A model generated the notes under the pieces. The model did not search any database. It was not told where the DNA came from and saw nothing but the letters and a program-made list of their open reading frames with translations. Shown here piece after piece: positions 48,880 through 58,842 of a stretch of 64,000 nt of DNA. A program made the position numbers and the translations under genes. The DNA is from Gynuella sp. (lineage in GTDB: Bacteria > Pseudomonadota > Gammaproteobacteria > Pseudomonadales > Natronospirillaceae). Where the stretch lies: positions 1 through 64,000 of the forward strand of contig JANQHX010000104.1 in the NCBI GenBank assembly GCA_028282465.1. The letters are read 5' to 3'. Each line of letters opens with the position of its first letter. The first letter of the stretch is position 1.

Positions 48880-49770
48880 CTAACCCAGTTGGTTTACAAC
48901 CAGTTCAAACATTTTCTTATTCTCAATATGCGGCCGCCGAACCTCAGAAGTAATTACCATCACTAGTTCCAGTTCAGGGACTACAAATAAATATTGCCCA
49001 CCTAATCCTGCTGCAAAAAAATAATCTGTTCCATAAAGGCTATCCACCCACCAGTGATAGCCATAATTATTTTGCTCAGGGAATCCGCCGTTAATTTGAA
49101 AGCTTGTAGATGTTTTTAAAAAATCCGCATCAACGATTTGCTTGCCCTCGAACTGGCCATTATTCAAGTACAGCATGCCAATATGAATTAGATCGTCCGG
49201 TGACATCTGCAAACCAAAACCACCATGATAAAAACCTTGTTTATCATGATCCCATTTCGGTGAGGCAATGCCTAAAGGTGAAAATAAATAATTGCGAGCA
49301 TAATCTAGGTTATTAAGACCTGTGATTTTATATAAGCATGCGGCCAGTAGATGAGAGCTAGCAGAGCTGTATTGAAACTTGGTTCCTGGTTGATGTTTTA
49401 TCGGGCGGCTAACATAGTGTTTTAACCAGTTGTTGCTGGAAAAGAATCCTCTAGGTCTTTGATCGGTGCAGTCTAAGCCGCTGCTCATTGTAAGAAGGTT
49501 TTTTAAGGTGATGCTTTTAAACCGTGGATCTTTGTTTAGGGACTCAAATTCAGGAAAAAGCGTAATTACTGGAGTGTCTAAATCAGAGAGTTCGCCTCGT
49601 TGGATGGCTATGCCGTAAAGAATGCTGATAATGCTTTTAGTCACTGACTTTATAGCTCTGGCTTTTCCCTTGTAGCCTTTGCGGTTGTAGTGAGCAATTA
49701 ATTCCCCTTGCCTCAATGCTCTGACAGAAAAAATATGTGGGTAGCTTTCCAGGGCTAGGTTAATTGACAT
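48880..49770 (-). CDS. Serine hydrolase, class C beta-lactamase family
   Basis: A 296-residue protein of the beta-lactamase/penicillin-binding superfamily. The nucleophile motif SVTKS has Ser42 and Lys45, followed by LKNLLTMSSGLD and a YSSAS in the position of the Tyr motif. No signal peptide is visible, which is unusual for a true beta-lactamase and suggests a cytoplasmic esterase or peptidase. It follows the VWA gene by 23 bases on the same strand and may be the last gene of that operon; it could equally be unrelated to the system. Confidence 0.75.
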   Translation of the reverse strand: MSINLALESYPHIFSVRALRQGELIAHYNRKGYKGKARAIKSVTKSIISILYGIAIQRGELSDLDTPVITLFPEFESLNKDPRFKSITLKNLLTMSSGLDCTDQRPRGFFSSNNWLKHYVSRPIKHQPGTKFQYSSASSHLLAACLYKITGLNNLDYARNYLFSPLGIASPKWDHDKQGFYHGGFGLQMSPDDLIHIGMLYLNNGQFEGKQIVDADFLKTSTSFQINGGFPEQNNYGYHWWVDSLYGTDYFFAAGLGGQYLFVVPELELVMVITSEVRRPHIENKKMFELVVNQLG

Positions 49771-49793
49771 CGAAGTATTCTGGTGAGTTTATA

Positions 49794-50969
49794 TTAAATC
49801 AATTTGGGTTCTGACACGTTGCCATTAACAACAGGAAAGTCATTTTCAGAAGCGAAGCTGTGCAAGTCTTTGCGTTCAAGTGCAGCAGCCATTAAGTCGG
49901 AGAATTTATCTGGTGTACAGGCAAAAGCGGGCGAACCTAACGCGGTAAAGTTGCCTGCCATTTGTGTGTCATACCAAGGGGCGCCATCGTTTGCCAGTGC
50001 TAAAAGGGTAATAACATTGACGCCGCTATCAATCAGTCTTTTGGTTGTGCTGAGCAATTGATTTTTATTGCCCCCTTCACATAGGTCACTGATTAACACT
50101 AGGTGAGTGTCACTGGGGTTATCCACCAGGCTTTCGCAATACTGCATGGCTTTGGCGATGTCTGTACCGCCGCCTAGTTGCACGCCAAATAAAACTTCTA
50201 CCGGGTCTTGTAGTTGTTCAGTTAAATCTACAATGGCGGTATCAAAAACTACTAAATGGGTTTTCAGAGATGGCATGGAGCTCATGACTGCTGCAAATAT
50301 TGAGCTATAAATAACAGAGTTAGCCATGGAGCCAGATTGGTCCACACAGAGTATTAGGTTGCGACTGCGTCTTTGTTTGCGACCATAGCCCACTAGGTTT
50401 TCCGGAATAATGGCGTTGTAGTCCGGCTGATAGGTTTTTAGGTTCTTCTTAATGGTTGCGTTCCAGTTAATTTCACTGGCTCTTGGGCGGTTGTTACGAA
50501 TACTGCGATTCAGTGCCCCGCGAATGGCTTGCTCCATAGGTGGCTGATATTTTTTCATCAGCTGGTCCACCAACTTCTGCACAATGGCTCGGGCATTGTC
50601 TTTGGCTTTATCGGGAATATAGCGCTGCAATTGCATTAACTGGGCAACCAAATGCACATCGGGTTTTACTTCTCTGAGAAAGTCCGGGTCTTGCAGTAGC
50701 GAGGCAATGTCTAAACGGTCGATGGCATCTTTTTGGATAACCTCTACCGCTGACGGTGGAAACAGATTTTTAATTTCACTAATCCAGCGGGCAGCTTTGG
50801 GCATAGATTTGCCATAGCCTGCTTGCAGATCTCGGTTGTAGCCAGGTTCATAGAGCTGCTCGAGAAGTTGATCCATGCGGGCATCATCTCCTTCCAACTC
50901 ACCAAGCTGGCTACCCTCTTCTCCAAGCATGAGTCGCCAACGTTTTTGTCTCTCGTTATTTATGGTCAA
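49794..50969 (-). CDS. VWA-domain protein of the MoxR-VWA system (YehP-like)
   Basis: A 391-residue protein. A helical N-terminal half starts with the family phrase RQKRWRLMLGEEG. A von Willebrand A domain follows with the metal site DQSGS (Asp210, Ser212, Ser214), a Thr in GGGTDIAKAM and an Asp in LISDLCEGG. The frame is open to an ATG 19 codons upstream, overlapping the previous gene. The TTG used here has AAAAGG nine bases before it and fits the usual start. VWA partners of MoxR ATPases bind substrates or metal complexes. Compare E. coli YehP. Confidence 0.85.
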   Translation of the reverse strand: MTINNERQKRWRLMLGEEGSQLGELEGDDARMDQLLEQLYEPGYNRDLQAGYGKSMPKAARWISEIKNLFPPSAVEVIQKDAIDRLDIASLLQDPDFLREVKPDVHLVAQLMQLQRYIPDKAKDNARAIVQKLVDQLMKKYQPPMEQAIRGALNRSIRNNRPRASEINWNATIKKNLKTYQPDYNAIIPENLVGYGRKQRRSRNLILCVDQSGSMANSVIYSSIFAAVMSSMPSLKTHLVVFDTAIVDLTEQLQDPVEVLFGVQLGGGTDIAKAMQYCESLVDNPSDTHLVLISDLCEGGNKNQLLSTTKRLIDSGVNVITLLALANDGAPWYDTQMAGNFTALGSPAFACTPDKFSDLMAAALERKDLHSFASENDFPVVNGNVSEPKLI

Positions 50970-50991
50970 ACGGTTTTTACCTTTTGCTTGT

Positions 50992-53334
50992 CTATTTTGT
51001 TTTCTGCAAACCCATGACATCGGCAATTGATGCCAGGGCTTGCTGTGCCAATTCCGAATCCTGAGTCATTGCCAAGGCTTTTTGGTTGTTGTTGCCGAAT
51101 CGAATTTGCCCTGCCAGTTGATTCAATTCCATGGCAGAGAAAGTAGCAAAGGCTCTGCGTACTAACGGCAACACTCGGGTAAAGTCCTCGGGTGCAAGTT
51201 GGTTGATCCAGGCGTCGATCATTTCAAAAAGTTTGTTGTCGAATAGCAATAGCACTGCGCCGTTGAGCAATAAGCCTTCGAGCCAGGCCGCTGCTTCCGA
51301 AACCTCATTACCCTCAGACAGGGTTAGCCGAAATTCATGGCTGAGCTGCTCTGCATCTAGCTGGTCGCTGTCATAAAGGATGCGCGCACAGCGCCCCTGT
51401 AACACCGGATGGCAAGCACTGTGTTCTAGCAATTCTATGAGGGCGGTTTGCCAGCGTTGAGTGAAATCCTCTTGCTCCAGCATATTGATAGCGCTATGGG
51501 CCAGATCCATCGCTTTAAGCATGTTGTAAGCGGCATCCTGGTCGAGGCTGACACAGGCGGAAGCCAAGCCGTTACAGATTCGAATAATCATGCTTGCAAG
51601 AATTTGCTCTATGCCATCTGACGAGACTTTGCGCACTGAGCCATAGCGAGACACCTGAACCAAAGGCAACAGGGCTTGCATTAAATCCTGCAAGTCTGCC
51701 GACACAGCGGCCATGGATTTTAAGCGTTCCAGGGCTGTGGGGATGGCGCTCTGGAGATCGGTCAGCTGAATCATATCCAGCAGCTTAGCCAGTTCAGTCA
51801 CTGAATCGGCCTGTTGAATGCGCTTTTGGATTGCGGCTTTAGCTGCCGCGGCAATGGTATTTCCCAGGGTGCTGGCATCAATTAATGCTAGGGAAAACTC
51901 TGGTTGCCATTGCAAAGTCCACTCTTCTTTAAAGGTACCAGTCCCGGAATTGCCCAATGGTTGGCCCCAGCCTATACCCAGTAAATTGAGTTGATGCAGT
52001 AATTGAGATCTTTGCAGGCCGCTGTCTTTGCGCAAATCCAAGGTGAGCGGCTGAATCTTGGCGTCTTGTTTCAATCGCAAGCGTTTAATCAGCGCCATTA
52101 AGTCCTGTTCTATGGGCAATTGCGGCACAGACTCAGGGATAAAGCCAAGCTTGTTGCCAACAATTAGGTCTCGGTGAATAACCTTTAATGGAGCTGGTTC
52201 TCCTTCCGTCATCACTGCTTTGGCGGCGTCCATGGTTTCCCCCAGACTTGGGATACTCAGACCACGCAACTTGGCTAGTTGCTGAGCTAGGCGAACGGCT
52301 TCGATAACATGGGCGCTGGAACAGCCATAACCTTGCTCACGCAACAGGTGGGCGATTTTGATCATCCAATTGATAGTGAGAGTGTCTGAGCCCTCGGGTA
52401 AGTGTTGGTATAAATGCTGATACCAGCCTGGTGAATCTATGCCCGCTCGGTAGCCACTGCGAAATCCAAAACGCTCAAATGTGTAAGGCACCCAGGCTAC
52501 TTCTACTTTGCGCTTTTTAAGACCCTTTAGCAGCGCATTGTCGTCTTTTACCTTCACATTTGCGGCTAATGCCGGTACATGCCAAGCACCGCAAACCACT
52601 GCAATTCGTTGGTGAGTCTTACGTGCTGCCCGCAACATTTTGCGCATGTGGGCTTCTCGTAATTCTGTTCGGTCATGGTCTGGCTGGCTTACTTCTTCAA
52701 GCTTGGCTTGGGCTTGTTTTTCCTGTTCAGCATCGCGGGCACTGGTCATTAGCTCTGCAATGGCCGCAAAGGTTTCCAACCCCCCCTGTTGGTGCTCTAC
52801 CGTGGCATCCCACCAGGATTCTGAATCACTGTACCCGGCTGCTTTCACTACTCGATCTAATGGGCTTTCAAATATTGCTTGAAGATCTGATGAGCTTTGT
52901 GCCGCTTCCGCCTGGTCATCTTCTTTAGTAGCCTGGTCTGAATCCAATTCTAGGTTATGGCTTTCCTGCTCAGCGTCTTCAGTTAGCTGCTCCCGTTGGG
53001 CTTGCAATTCAAACTCAATCCCCGCCGGCAAATCCATCATTTGCAGGGGAACTTGTTGGCGATGGCAATAGGCCATAGCCTGCCATTCAGGAGAAAATTC
53101 TCCCCAGGGGTAGAAGCTGGCTCGAGATGGATCTTTAGGATCATAAATAAGCTGAGCTACAGGTGGCTGCATGCCATCTTCAGCCATCAATTGCCAACCC
53201 TGCTCCAACTCAACCGCGCCTTCTAATAACACCAAATCTGGCTGTATTTCTTCCAGGGCATTATTCAAGGCATGGGCACAACCAGGGCCATGGTGTCGAA
53301 TGCCTAGCAGATAAACCTGATCATCAAATTTCAC
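50992..53334 (-). CDS. DUF5682-family protein
   Basis: A 780-residue protein. The start VYLLGIRHHGPGCAHALNNAL followed by PDLVLLEGAVE is the DUF5682 signature and recalls the TraB/EreA-like alpha/beta fold, with a second conserved phrase VVCGAWHVPAL about 250 residues in. An acidic insertion of about 50 residues at 125-170 is rich in Glu, Asp and Gln. The C-terminal 300 residues are helical repeats. No catalytic role is established. The ATG overlaps the stop of the MoxR gene as ATGA and the family is a standing member of these MoxR clusters. Confidence 0.8.
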   Translation of the reverse strand: MKFDDQVYLLGIRHHGPGCAHALNNALEEIQPDLVLLEGAVELEQGWQLMAEDGMQPPVAQLIYDPKDPSRASFYPWGEFSPEWQAMAYCHRQQVPLQMMDLPAGIEFELQAQREQLTEDAEQESHNLELDSDQATKEDDQAEAAQSSSDLQAIFESPLDRVVKAAGYSDSESWWDATVEHQQGGLETFAAIAELMTSARDAEQEKQAQAKLEEVSQPDHDRTELREAHMRKMLRAARKTHQRIAVVCGAWHVPALAANVKVKDDNALLKGLKKRKVEVAWVPYTFERFGFRSGYRAGIDSPGWYQHLYQHLPEGSDTLTINWMIKIAHLLREQGYGCSSAHVIEAVRLAQQLAKLRGLSIPSLGETMDAAKAVMTEGEPAPLKVIHRDLIVGNKLGFIPESVPQLPIEQDLMALIKRLRLKQDAKIQPLTLDLRKDSGLQRSQLLHQLNLLGIGWGQPLGNSGTGTFKEEWTLQWQPEFSLALIDASTLGNTIAAAAKAAIQKRIQQADSVTELAKLLDMIQLTDLQSAIPTALERLKSMAAVSADLQDLMQALLPLVQVSRYGSVRKVSSDGIEQILASMIIRICNGLASACVSLDQDAAYNMLKAMDLAHSAINMLEQEDFTQRWQTALIELLEHSACHPVLQGRCARILYDSDQLDAEQLSHEFRLTLSEGNEVSEAAAWLEGLLLNGAVLLLFDNKLFEMIDAWINQLAPEDFTRVLPLVRRAFATFSAMELNQLAGQIRFGNNNQKALAMTQDSELAQQALASIADVMGLQKTK

Positions 53335-54413
53335 ACAATTGCCCTCAGGGCCTCTTCCAGATCACGGTCTTTAGCGCGAGTTTTTAACACTCTGTCCACG
53401 TAGTTCCTGAATACCTCTCGATCTTCCGCCTCTTTCACCACAACGCCTTCGAGGCCATTGGCGATGTGGCTGGCCTCGATTTCATTGCTGCCATCACCAA
53501 AATAGGCCGCCATATTAATTGCTTGGTTCACCACTGAAATGGCTTCGGCTGGGCTCATGGTGGCACTGGGTTTTTCCACTTTTTCGGTGCCAGCTTCGCC
53601 AGACCTTAGTTCACGGAATATATTCACCACCCGCTTGATTTCATCAACGCTGTTTTTTGGTAATGGAATGTCAGAAGCTTCAGCACTTTTCAGCACCTTG
53701 GATTTCACAATTTCGATTTCGGTGTCCATATCTGTAGGTAGCTCCAGCCGAACTGTGTTAAAACGCCGCGATAGAGCTTTAGATAAATCGTTAACTCCTT
53801 TGTCTTTGTCATTGGCGGTGGCGATGATGCTGAAACCCTGGTTAGCCATCACTACCGAGTTGAGTTCTGGAATGGGCATCATCTTTTCCGATAGGATGGT
53901 AATTAGGGCGTCTTGAACATCTGATGGGATTCGAGTCAGTTCTTCAACGCGGGCAATTTTGCCGTCTTCCATGGCTCTGAAAATGGGTGTTTTAACCAAA
54001 GCCTCGACATCGGTGCCCTTGCTCAGGCGATGGGCATAATCCCACTCATACAACACTTTCTCTTCGCTAATACCGGCGGTGCCCTGAACGATTAATTGGC
54101 TGTTGCCAGAAATGCCCGCTGCTAACAATTCAGACAGAGTAGATTTACCTGTCCCTGGAGGCCCGTATAGCAACAGTGCTCGGTCGGTGGTAAGTGTTGC
54201 CACTGCCACCTGTACTTCTCGGTCGGCACCATAATATTTGCGGCTGATGTTTTGGCCATTGACTTCACCGCCAATGATTAAAGTGACCACGGCCTGGGGC
54301 GATAACTCCCAGGAGTTTGGAATACGGTGCTTGTTGGCCTGGTCCCAGGCTTTCAGATGTTCAATTTCTTCCTGATACAGAATTTCTGCAGATGGTTTCA
54401 GTGCTTCAGTCAT
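53331..54413 (-). CDS. MoxR-family AAA+ ATPase (YehL-like)
   Basis: A 360-residue AAA+ ATPase. Walker A GPPGTGKST is at residues 84-92, the Walker B region reads ARVEELTRIPSDVQDALITILSEK, sensor 1 is SIIATANDKDKG, and the arginine finger is in LSKALSRRFNTVRL. MoxR ATPases act as chaperones or remodelers with VWA partners; this one looks like the YehL branch because of its neighbours. It starts five bases after the DUF5691-like gene and is the energy source of the cluster. Confidence 0.93.
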   Translation of the reverse strand: MTEALKPSAEILYQEEIEHLKAWDQANKHRIPNSWELSPQAVVTLIIGGEVNGQNISRKYYGADREVQVAVATLTTDRALLLYGPPGTGKSTLSELLAAGISGNSQLIVQGTAGISEEKVLYEWDYAHRLSKGTDVEALVKTPIFRAMEDGKIARVEELTRIPSDVQDALITILSEKMMPIPELNSVVMANQGFSIIATANDKDKGVNDLSKALSRRFNTVRLELPTDMDTEIEIVKSKVLKSAEASDIPLPKNSVDEIKRVVNIFRELRSGEAGTEKVEKPSATMSPAEAISVVNQAINMAAYFGDGSNEIEASHIANGLEGVVVKEAEDREVFRNYVDRVLKTRAKDRDLEEALRAIV

Positions 54414-54418
54414 AAGCG

Positions 54419-55930
54419 TTATTTGCCTTGGGAGAAGTTAAAGAGGGTTTGCATCAGTGACACACTGCCACCGTCGATTTTTTCGGCATCTTGTAAGGCC
54501 TGCCAATCCTTGGTTTCAAGTTGAGTTATTTTCATCCAGCCCATTAGGGCATAGAGATAATCGTAATCCGGATAAAAACGTCTGCCTTTCGCAATCATTT
54601 GGCACCAGAGGGCGAAAAAAGTACTGGCCTGAGTGCCAGTTAAAAACTGTCCCTGCTCTGATTGTTGCAGCCAGATTTTACTGTGATTAATAAGGTTGGC
54701 CCGTTTTTCGGCAATGGCCCAATTTATTATTCTGGCACCATGGTTAGGGCTTAACCGTTCTAAAATTAGTTGTACTGAATCGCTGGCATATACATCTACT
54801 TTGGCGCACCAGGTTTTAAATGCCTTGTGATGTTCATGAACAATGGCAGCTTCCAGTAAATAAAGTCTAAGCTCTTTGCCAAAACGACTTTTTAACAATC
54901 TTTCCATGGCGCTTTCGCTGGCGCAGTCTAAATACTTGCCCCAATTGTCCGGGCCCAAAATCACTAAAAGTTGCCCTAACCTTTGTACCGGTTTTGGCTC
55001 ATTAGTGTTGAGGTAATCTTGATCAAAAATAGCTAGATTCTTCAATTCAGAAGTTAGCTCCTCAGGAACCTGAACTTCAATTTTTCGGAGCAATTTCTTT
55101 TCAACATATAAAGCCAGTTGTGCGACACCGGCCTGATAAATTTCATCAGCCCATTGCGTACGAGTAGTGACCAACGTGCGGATAATTTCGCGCTTGATAT
55201 GATTGCTTTTGTCCTGGCTTTGTTCGGCTAGCCACTCAACAAGCTGTGGATTATTTTTTAAATCTTCACGGGCGAATCTGAGCAGTAATTGTCTGCCCTC
55301 AACTTTGCAATGGCTCCAGACCTTTTGAGTAAAACCCACTCTCTGTTCAACGGTTAATCCAAGCAGAAAATAAGTTTGCAGGAATACATTTGTGTTTGAG
55401 AAATCCACCAACAGATCTTCATTTTCCAGATCTGTTTGACTAAGCCATTGCACATCAATCACTCTTTCCATGTAAGCCCGCCATTGCCCGTTCATAGTCA
55501 ATAACCAATGGCTACGAGCAGACATCACTAGCGCGAGCCGTTGCCTATTGCTCAATTCTAATTTCATTTCACTCATTAATTGGGCAAAGTGAGTGTCTGG
55601 AAGGTATTCTCCAGTTTGCAACAGATGTTGTAATCCGAAACGCAAAGCAGAAGATTTTTGCAGCAATTGGGAAAACTCAGTCATTTTTTGATTGGACATG
55701 GGTATTCGAGTTTCGTCAGGAATGTCTGGCAATTCTTCAAAGGAATCTATTTGTGGAATGGCTGAGTATTCCTGCTGAAACAACGTCAGTGCAGAGGCGT
55801 CTAGAAACCTGCGGGCGTCATTGTCATAGGACTGATTTTGTAAAATAGCTTTGCAATCATCCACTAGCTTATCATCGTAATCACCAGCGTTTTGTAACCC
55901 AAGTACTGCGGTTTTAATTAGCTCGTCCAT
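54419..55930 (-). CDS. DUF5691-like helical repeat protein
   Basis: A 503-residue protein made almost entirely of amphipathic helices, as in HEAT-type scaffolds. The ATG chosen gives MDELIKTAVLGLQNAG, close to the usual start of the DUF5691 family, and has GGAG eleven bases upstream; an earlier GTG-type start would overlap the SWIM gene. No catalytic motif is seen. The name is from gene order and a resemblance in the first residues, so it is tentative. Confidence 0.65.
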   Translation of the reverse strand: MDELIKTAVLGLQNAGDYDDKLVDDCKAILQNQSYDNDARRFLDASALTLFQQEYSAIPQIDSFEELPDIPDETRIPMSNQKMTEFSQLLQKSSALRFGLQHLLQTGEYLPDTHFAQLMSEMKLELSNRQRLALVMSARSHWLLTMNGQWRAYMERVIDVQWLSQTDLENEDLLVDFSNTNVFLQTYFLLGLTVEQRVGFTQKVWSHCKVEGRQLLLRFAREDLKNNPQLVEWLAEQSQDKSNHIKREIIRTLVTTRTQWADEIYQAGVAQLALYVEKKLLRKIEVQVPEELTSELKNLAIFDQDYLNTNEPKPVQRLGQLLVILGPDNWGKYLDCASESAMERLLKSRFGKELRLYLLEAAIVHEHHKAFKTWCAKVDVYASDSVQLILERLSPNHGARIINWAIAEKRANLINHSKIWLQQSEQGQFLTGTQASTFFALWCQMIAKGRRFYPDYDYLYALMGWMKITQLETKDWQALQDAEKIDGGSVSLMQTLFNFSQGK

Positions 55931-55935
55931 ATCAA

Positions 55936-57282
55936 TTACAGCTCCGAATTCATATTTAAAGCCAACCACTGACCGTTATTTAATACCGCCCAAGGGCTAA
56001 AGGATATGCAGTCGCTGGTAACCATAAACATGGTGACCGGGTTTTTACCCACTACAGCCAGCAACTGCCACTGGCAAGTAAAGTCTGAAGCTATTTTAAG
56101 CAGGCGACCGTCAGTATCCGCAAGGGTGAGTTGTTCGTCTTTATTTACGATGCGAACGTCTTTCACCAATACAGGCCAATATTCTAAAAAGGGCTGTTGA
56201 ATACGCTGTTTCTGTAGACTTTGAGCAGCGCTCTCGAAATTATGCTGGCTGTGCTGTTCGAGCCAGTCCCAACAATCAACCCATTCCATTTCAAAGGCAT
56301 TGCTACGTTTTAAAATTATGCGCTGGGGAAATTCCTGAGAATAAAAGTGGGCACTGGCAATAGGTAGCAGAGTGCCGTTCTGAAAACCTTTTTCTAAGGC
56401 CTCTGGGTTAAAGTCACTGGCAAAATTAAGGGCCATGGCAAATTGCCCGGTTTGTTGATGCATGAGCCAGATGGTTTGACTGTAGAGGCCACTTTCGTAT
56501 TTAGTGCCATGGTTAATCACAAACCAGGGGCCAGGTACTGCGGGGTTACTTAAGACATCGTCTTTAGATTGATTCCAGCCAATTCGCTCTCGCAGCTGTT
56601 GCACCATGGCTGGGGATAGATTGTGTTTATTGTCCCAGGCATTAAGCATGGCATGGAGTCGAACCAGGGCTCGAAATACCCGTTCTGTCCATTGCGGCCC
56701 TTGACCCATTTCTGTTCTTATCCATTCTAGATAACCAGATAGGCCTTTAGCTTGGGCATCCACCAAACGTTTCTGCATGTCTTGCCATAAATCCTGACTG
56801 CGCTTGGAAGACTCAGCCAGACCCACTCTGACCATATCCTCAAGAAACTTTCGAAGCTCAATTATGCCTGCCTCTACATTTTGTGTTCTTTGCTCTTGGC
56901 GTTTGGCTTGAGCTTTTGGGTCTTTAACTTCACCAGACTTTTTCGTTTCTTTAGCTTTTGCAGCGCTGTCTCGTTTAATCAACCAGTCCGTTAGTTCTTC
57001 TGGCTCGGGTGCTGTCGCCAATTCTGGTTGGTTGGCTATTAAAACCATCAAACCCATAGCATGTTTGCAAGGTAGTTTTTTAACCGGGCAGGAACATTTG
57101 TAAGCCGGGCCAGAAATATCTATATAGGTGGTGTAATTACTGGAGCCTAACGACTCAGCCCAAATGGCCCGATCGCTGGCGCCGATATTGGCGTAGTTAG
57201 AAGGCTTCGCAATTTTCTGTGCTCGCTTTAACGTGCCTGGGTCGGGGGCTAAGGATTCAACCTGTTCTTGTGTGAGTTTCAT
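55936..57282 (-). CDS. SWIM zinc-finger protein (YehQ-like)
   Basis: A 448-residue protein with a SWIM finger CSCPVKKLPCKH (Cys63, Cys65, Cys72, His74) that binds zinc and is thought to contact DNA or protein. A Lys-rich segment follows the finger at about residues 110-130, then an all-helical region and a beta-rich C-terminal domain. SWIM proteins are constant partners of YehL-type MoxR ATPases. It starts after a 103-base gap that has a hairpin, so a separate promoter is possible. Confidence 0.85.
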   Translation of the reverse strand: MKLTQEQVESLAPDPGTLKRAQKIAKPSNYANIGASDRAIWAESLGSSNYTTYIDISGPAYKCSCPVKKLPCKHAMGLMVLIANQPELATAPEPEELTDWLIKRDSAAKAKETKKSGEVKDPKAQAKRQEQRTQNVEAGIIELRKFLEDMVRVGLAESSKRSQDLWQDMQKRLVDAQAKGLSGYLEWIRTEMGQGPQWTERVFRALVRLHAMLNAWDNKHNLSPAMVQQLRERIGWNQSKDDVLSNPAVPGPWFVINHGTKYESGLYSQTIWLMHQQTGQFAMALNFASDFNPEALEKGFQNGTLLPIASAHFYSQEFPQRIILKRSNAFEMEWVDCWDWLEQHSQHNFESAAQSLQKQRIQQPFLEYWPVLVKDVRIVNKDEQLTLADTDGRLLKIASDFTCQWQLLAVVGKNPVTMFMVTSDCISFSPWAVLNNGQWLALNMNSEL

Positions 57283-57349
57283 TTGGGTTGCCAGTCTTTG
57301 ATGATCAAAGGGTTAAGTTCCATTTATTGTTATGGAGGTTATTATCCGA

Positions 57350-57372
57350 AGTGGCTCGACACCTTATCGAGC
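57350..57372. other. Hairpin in the gap between ligase and SWIM genes
   Basis: TGGCTCGA and TCGAGCCA pair perfectly around a 7-base loop. On the coding strand there is no T run after it, so it may be an RNA processing point or weak terminator that lowers expression of the genes beyond. Confidence 0.5.
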
Positions 57373-57385
57373 CAAAACCAAACAT

Positions 57386-58831
57386 CTATTGCACTGGTGC
57401 CCAACCTCTTTTAATTTCAGAAGCCTTAAATTTTTCAAATACATCATCAATAGCTTCTCGAGTGGGTGCAATTCGCAAGACTCGTTTAAGGGGATCTTTG
57501 CGGCCTGGGCTGTAATCGACATAGCAGAAAGCGTAAGCCGGATAACTTGAATCCAAGGTCTCCTTGTTGGTTTTCCAGCTGATAAATTTGCGAACACTGA
57601 CCAAGCCTTTGGTGGTTTTGGTGAACACTTCTCGGCTCAGTACTTCACTGTTGGCAAGATCCAAACTGCGAGCACTGTTGTTCAAATTATCGAGATCTAC
57701 AAAGTCTTGTAGTTGGGTCAGGCGCAAATCTGTTGCGTTCACTTCTTTATCATCACGAATGCGTTTGAACACTGGGCCTAGAACACTGACGAAAGCTTCT
57801 GGCAACAAAGTTGAGTAACCTTCTATGGCGTCATAATTCAAAACCGGTTTCATTTCCGGTTTGCCGGCGGTGTTCTCATAGATCAAATCATGAAATGCCA
57901 TTTCAATAACGATTTCAGGGCGGACCATGGTAAACAGAGTATGGTTTCGATCGGTGATGTTAAAAGAGGAGGGTACTGCCGTGTCTTTTAAGGTATTAAA
58001 AAATTCGCGACGCTCTTCATCACTAAAACCGCCACCGACTTTGGCAAACACCTGAAAGCTGTTGTCTGGGCGCATCAGTCCTACCAGTAGTACCCGCACA
58101 GAGTCCACCATGTCAGGGTGTTCGGTATAACCTAGGATCACAACATCAACATTGTGTTTAGGTTTAATTTTATAAACCGTGTGGTTGTCGGTATCGACGC
58201 AGACAAGGCCTTCTTCACCGCCGTCAGTTACCCATTTTTTGAAGAGTTGGCCTAGGTCAGTGGTTTCTACTTCATGATTTTGAACAACATGGCACTGGCC
58301 TTCGCCAGGCAACAGTTCATTGAGTTTTTTTTGTTTTTCAGTGAAATCTAAGGCTCGGCAACTACTGTCATTGTGTTCCAGAATATCGAACGCTGCGAAG
58401 GCTAAGCCTTGGCTTTTCCCTTCGGAATTAGAGCCCAAGGCTGAGGTCACATCGTAAACTCGAGGCCGTCCTTCTGATTGGGCATAATAGAGTTCACCGG
58501 CGATCAATACCTGATCAGTGTCTGCTAATGCCGCTTGTGCTTGCTCAAGCAGTGGTAGGCCTTGAACCACTCGGCCTTTGATATTAAATAAAAAACACTC
58601 ATCACCTACTTTTGCTAAAAAATGCAGCTGGCCGTCGAGCTTTAAGGAAGCTTGCAGCTGGCTACCTTCCAGGTGTTTGATATCCCCTTCGGTCATCAGT
58701 CGATAGCGTGACGCAACCAGCTTTTTATAGTTGCGGGCACTACCTAAAAGTTCGCTGTCCAGTAGCGCGTTTTGGCCCACTAATAGACCTTCTCCCAAGG
58801 CTTCCATTTTTGAAGAATCAATTACTGACAT
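57386..58831 (-). CDS. ATP-dependent DNA ligase-like nucleotidyltransferase
   Basis: A 481-residue protein with the ordered motifs of covalent nucleotidyltransferases: motif I KLDG with Lys64 to be adenylylated, motif III GELYY with Glu113, motif IIIa FAAFDIL at 145-151, motif IV EEGLV at 206-210 and motif V YKIK at 220-223. The OB-like part has KVGGGFSDEERREFF, RPEIVIEMAFHDL and KRIRDDK, as in ATP-dependent DNA ligases. The usual Arg two residues after motif I is absent. There is no N-terminal DNA-binding domain. An added C-terminal part of about 90 residues is without known relatives. It could seal nicks in DNA, possibly RNA. Confidence 0.85.
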   Translation of the reverse strand: MSVIDSSKMEALGEGLLVGQNALLDSELLGSARNYKKLVASRYRLMTEGDIKHLEGSQLQASLKLDGQLHFLAKVGDECFLFNIKGRVVQGLPLLEQAQAALADTDQVLIAGELYYAQSEGRPRVYDVTSALGSNSEGKSQGLAFAAFDILEHNDSSCRALDFTEKQKKLNELLPGEGQCHVVQNHEVETTDLGQLFKKWVTDGGEEGLVCVDTDNHTVYKIKPKHNVDVVILGYTEHPDMVDSVRVLLVGLMRPDNSFQVFAKVGGGFSDEERREFFNTLKDTAVPSSFNITDRNHTLFTMVRPEIVIEMAFHDLIYENTAGKPEMKPVLNYDAIEGYSTLLPEAFVSVLGPVFKRIRDDKEVNATDLRLTQLQDFVDLDNLNNSARSLDLANSEVLSREVFTKTTKGLVSVRKFISWKTNKETLDSSYPAYAFCYVDYSPGRKDPLKRVLRIAPTREAIDDVFEKFKASEIKRGWAPVQ

Positions 58832-58842
58832 CTCTAGTTTCC

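Noticed and set aside
52560-52928. 122-codon frame opposite the DUF5682 gene
   Set aside because: Antisense to a real gene, no ribosome binding site and low-complexity translation.
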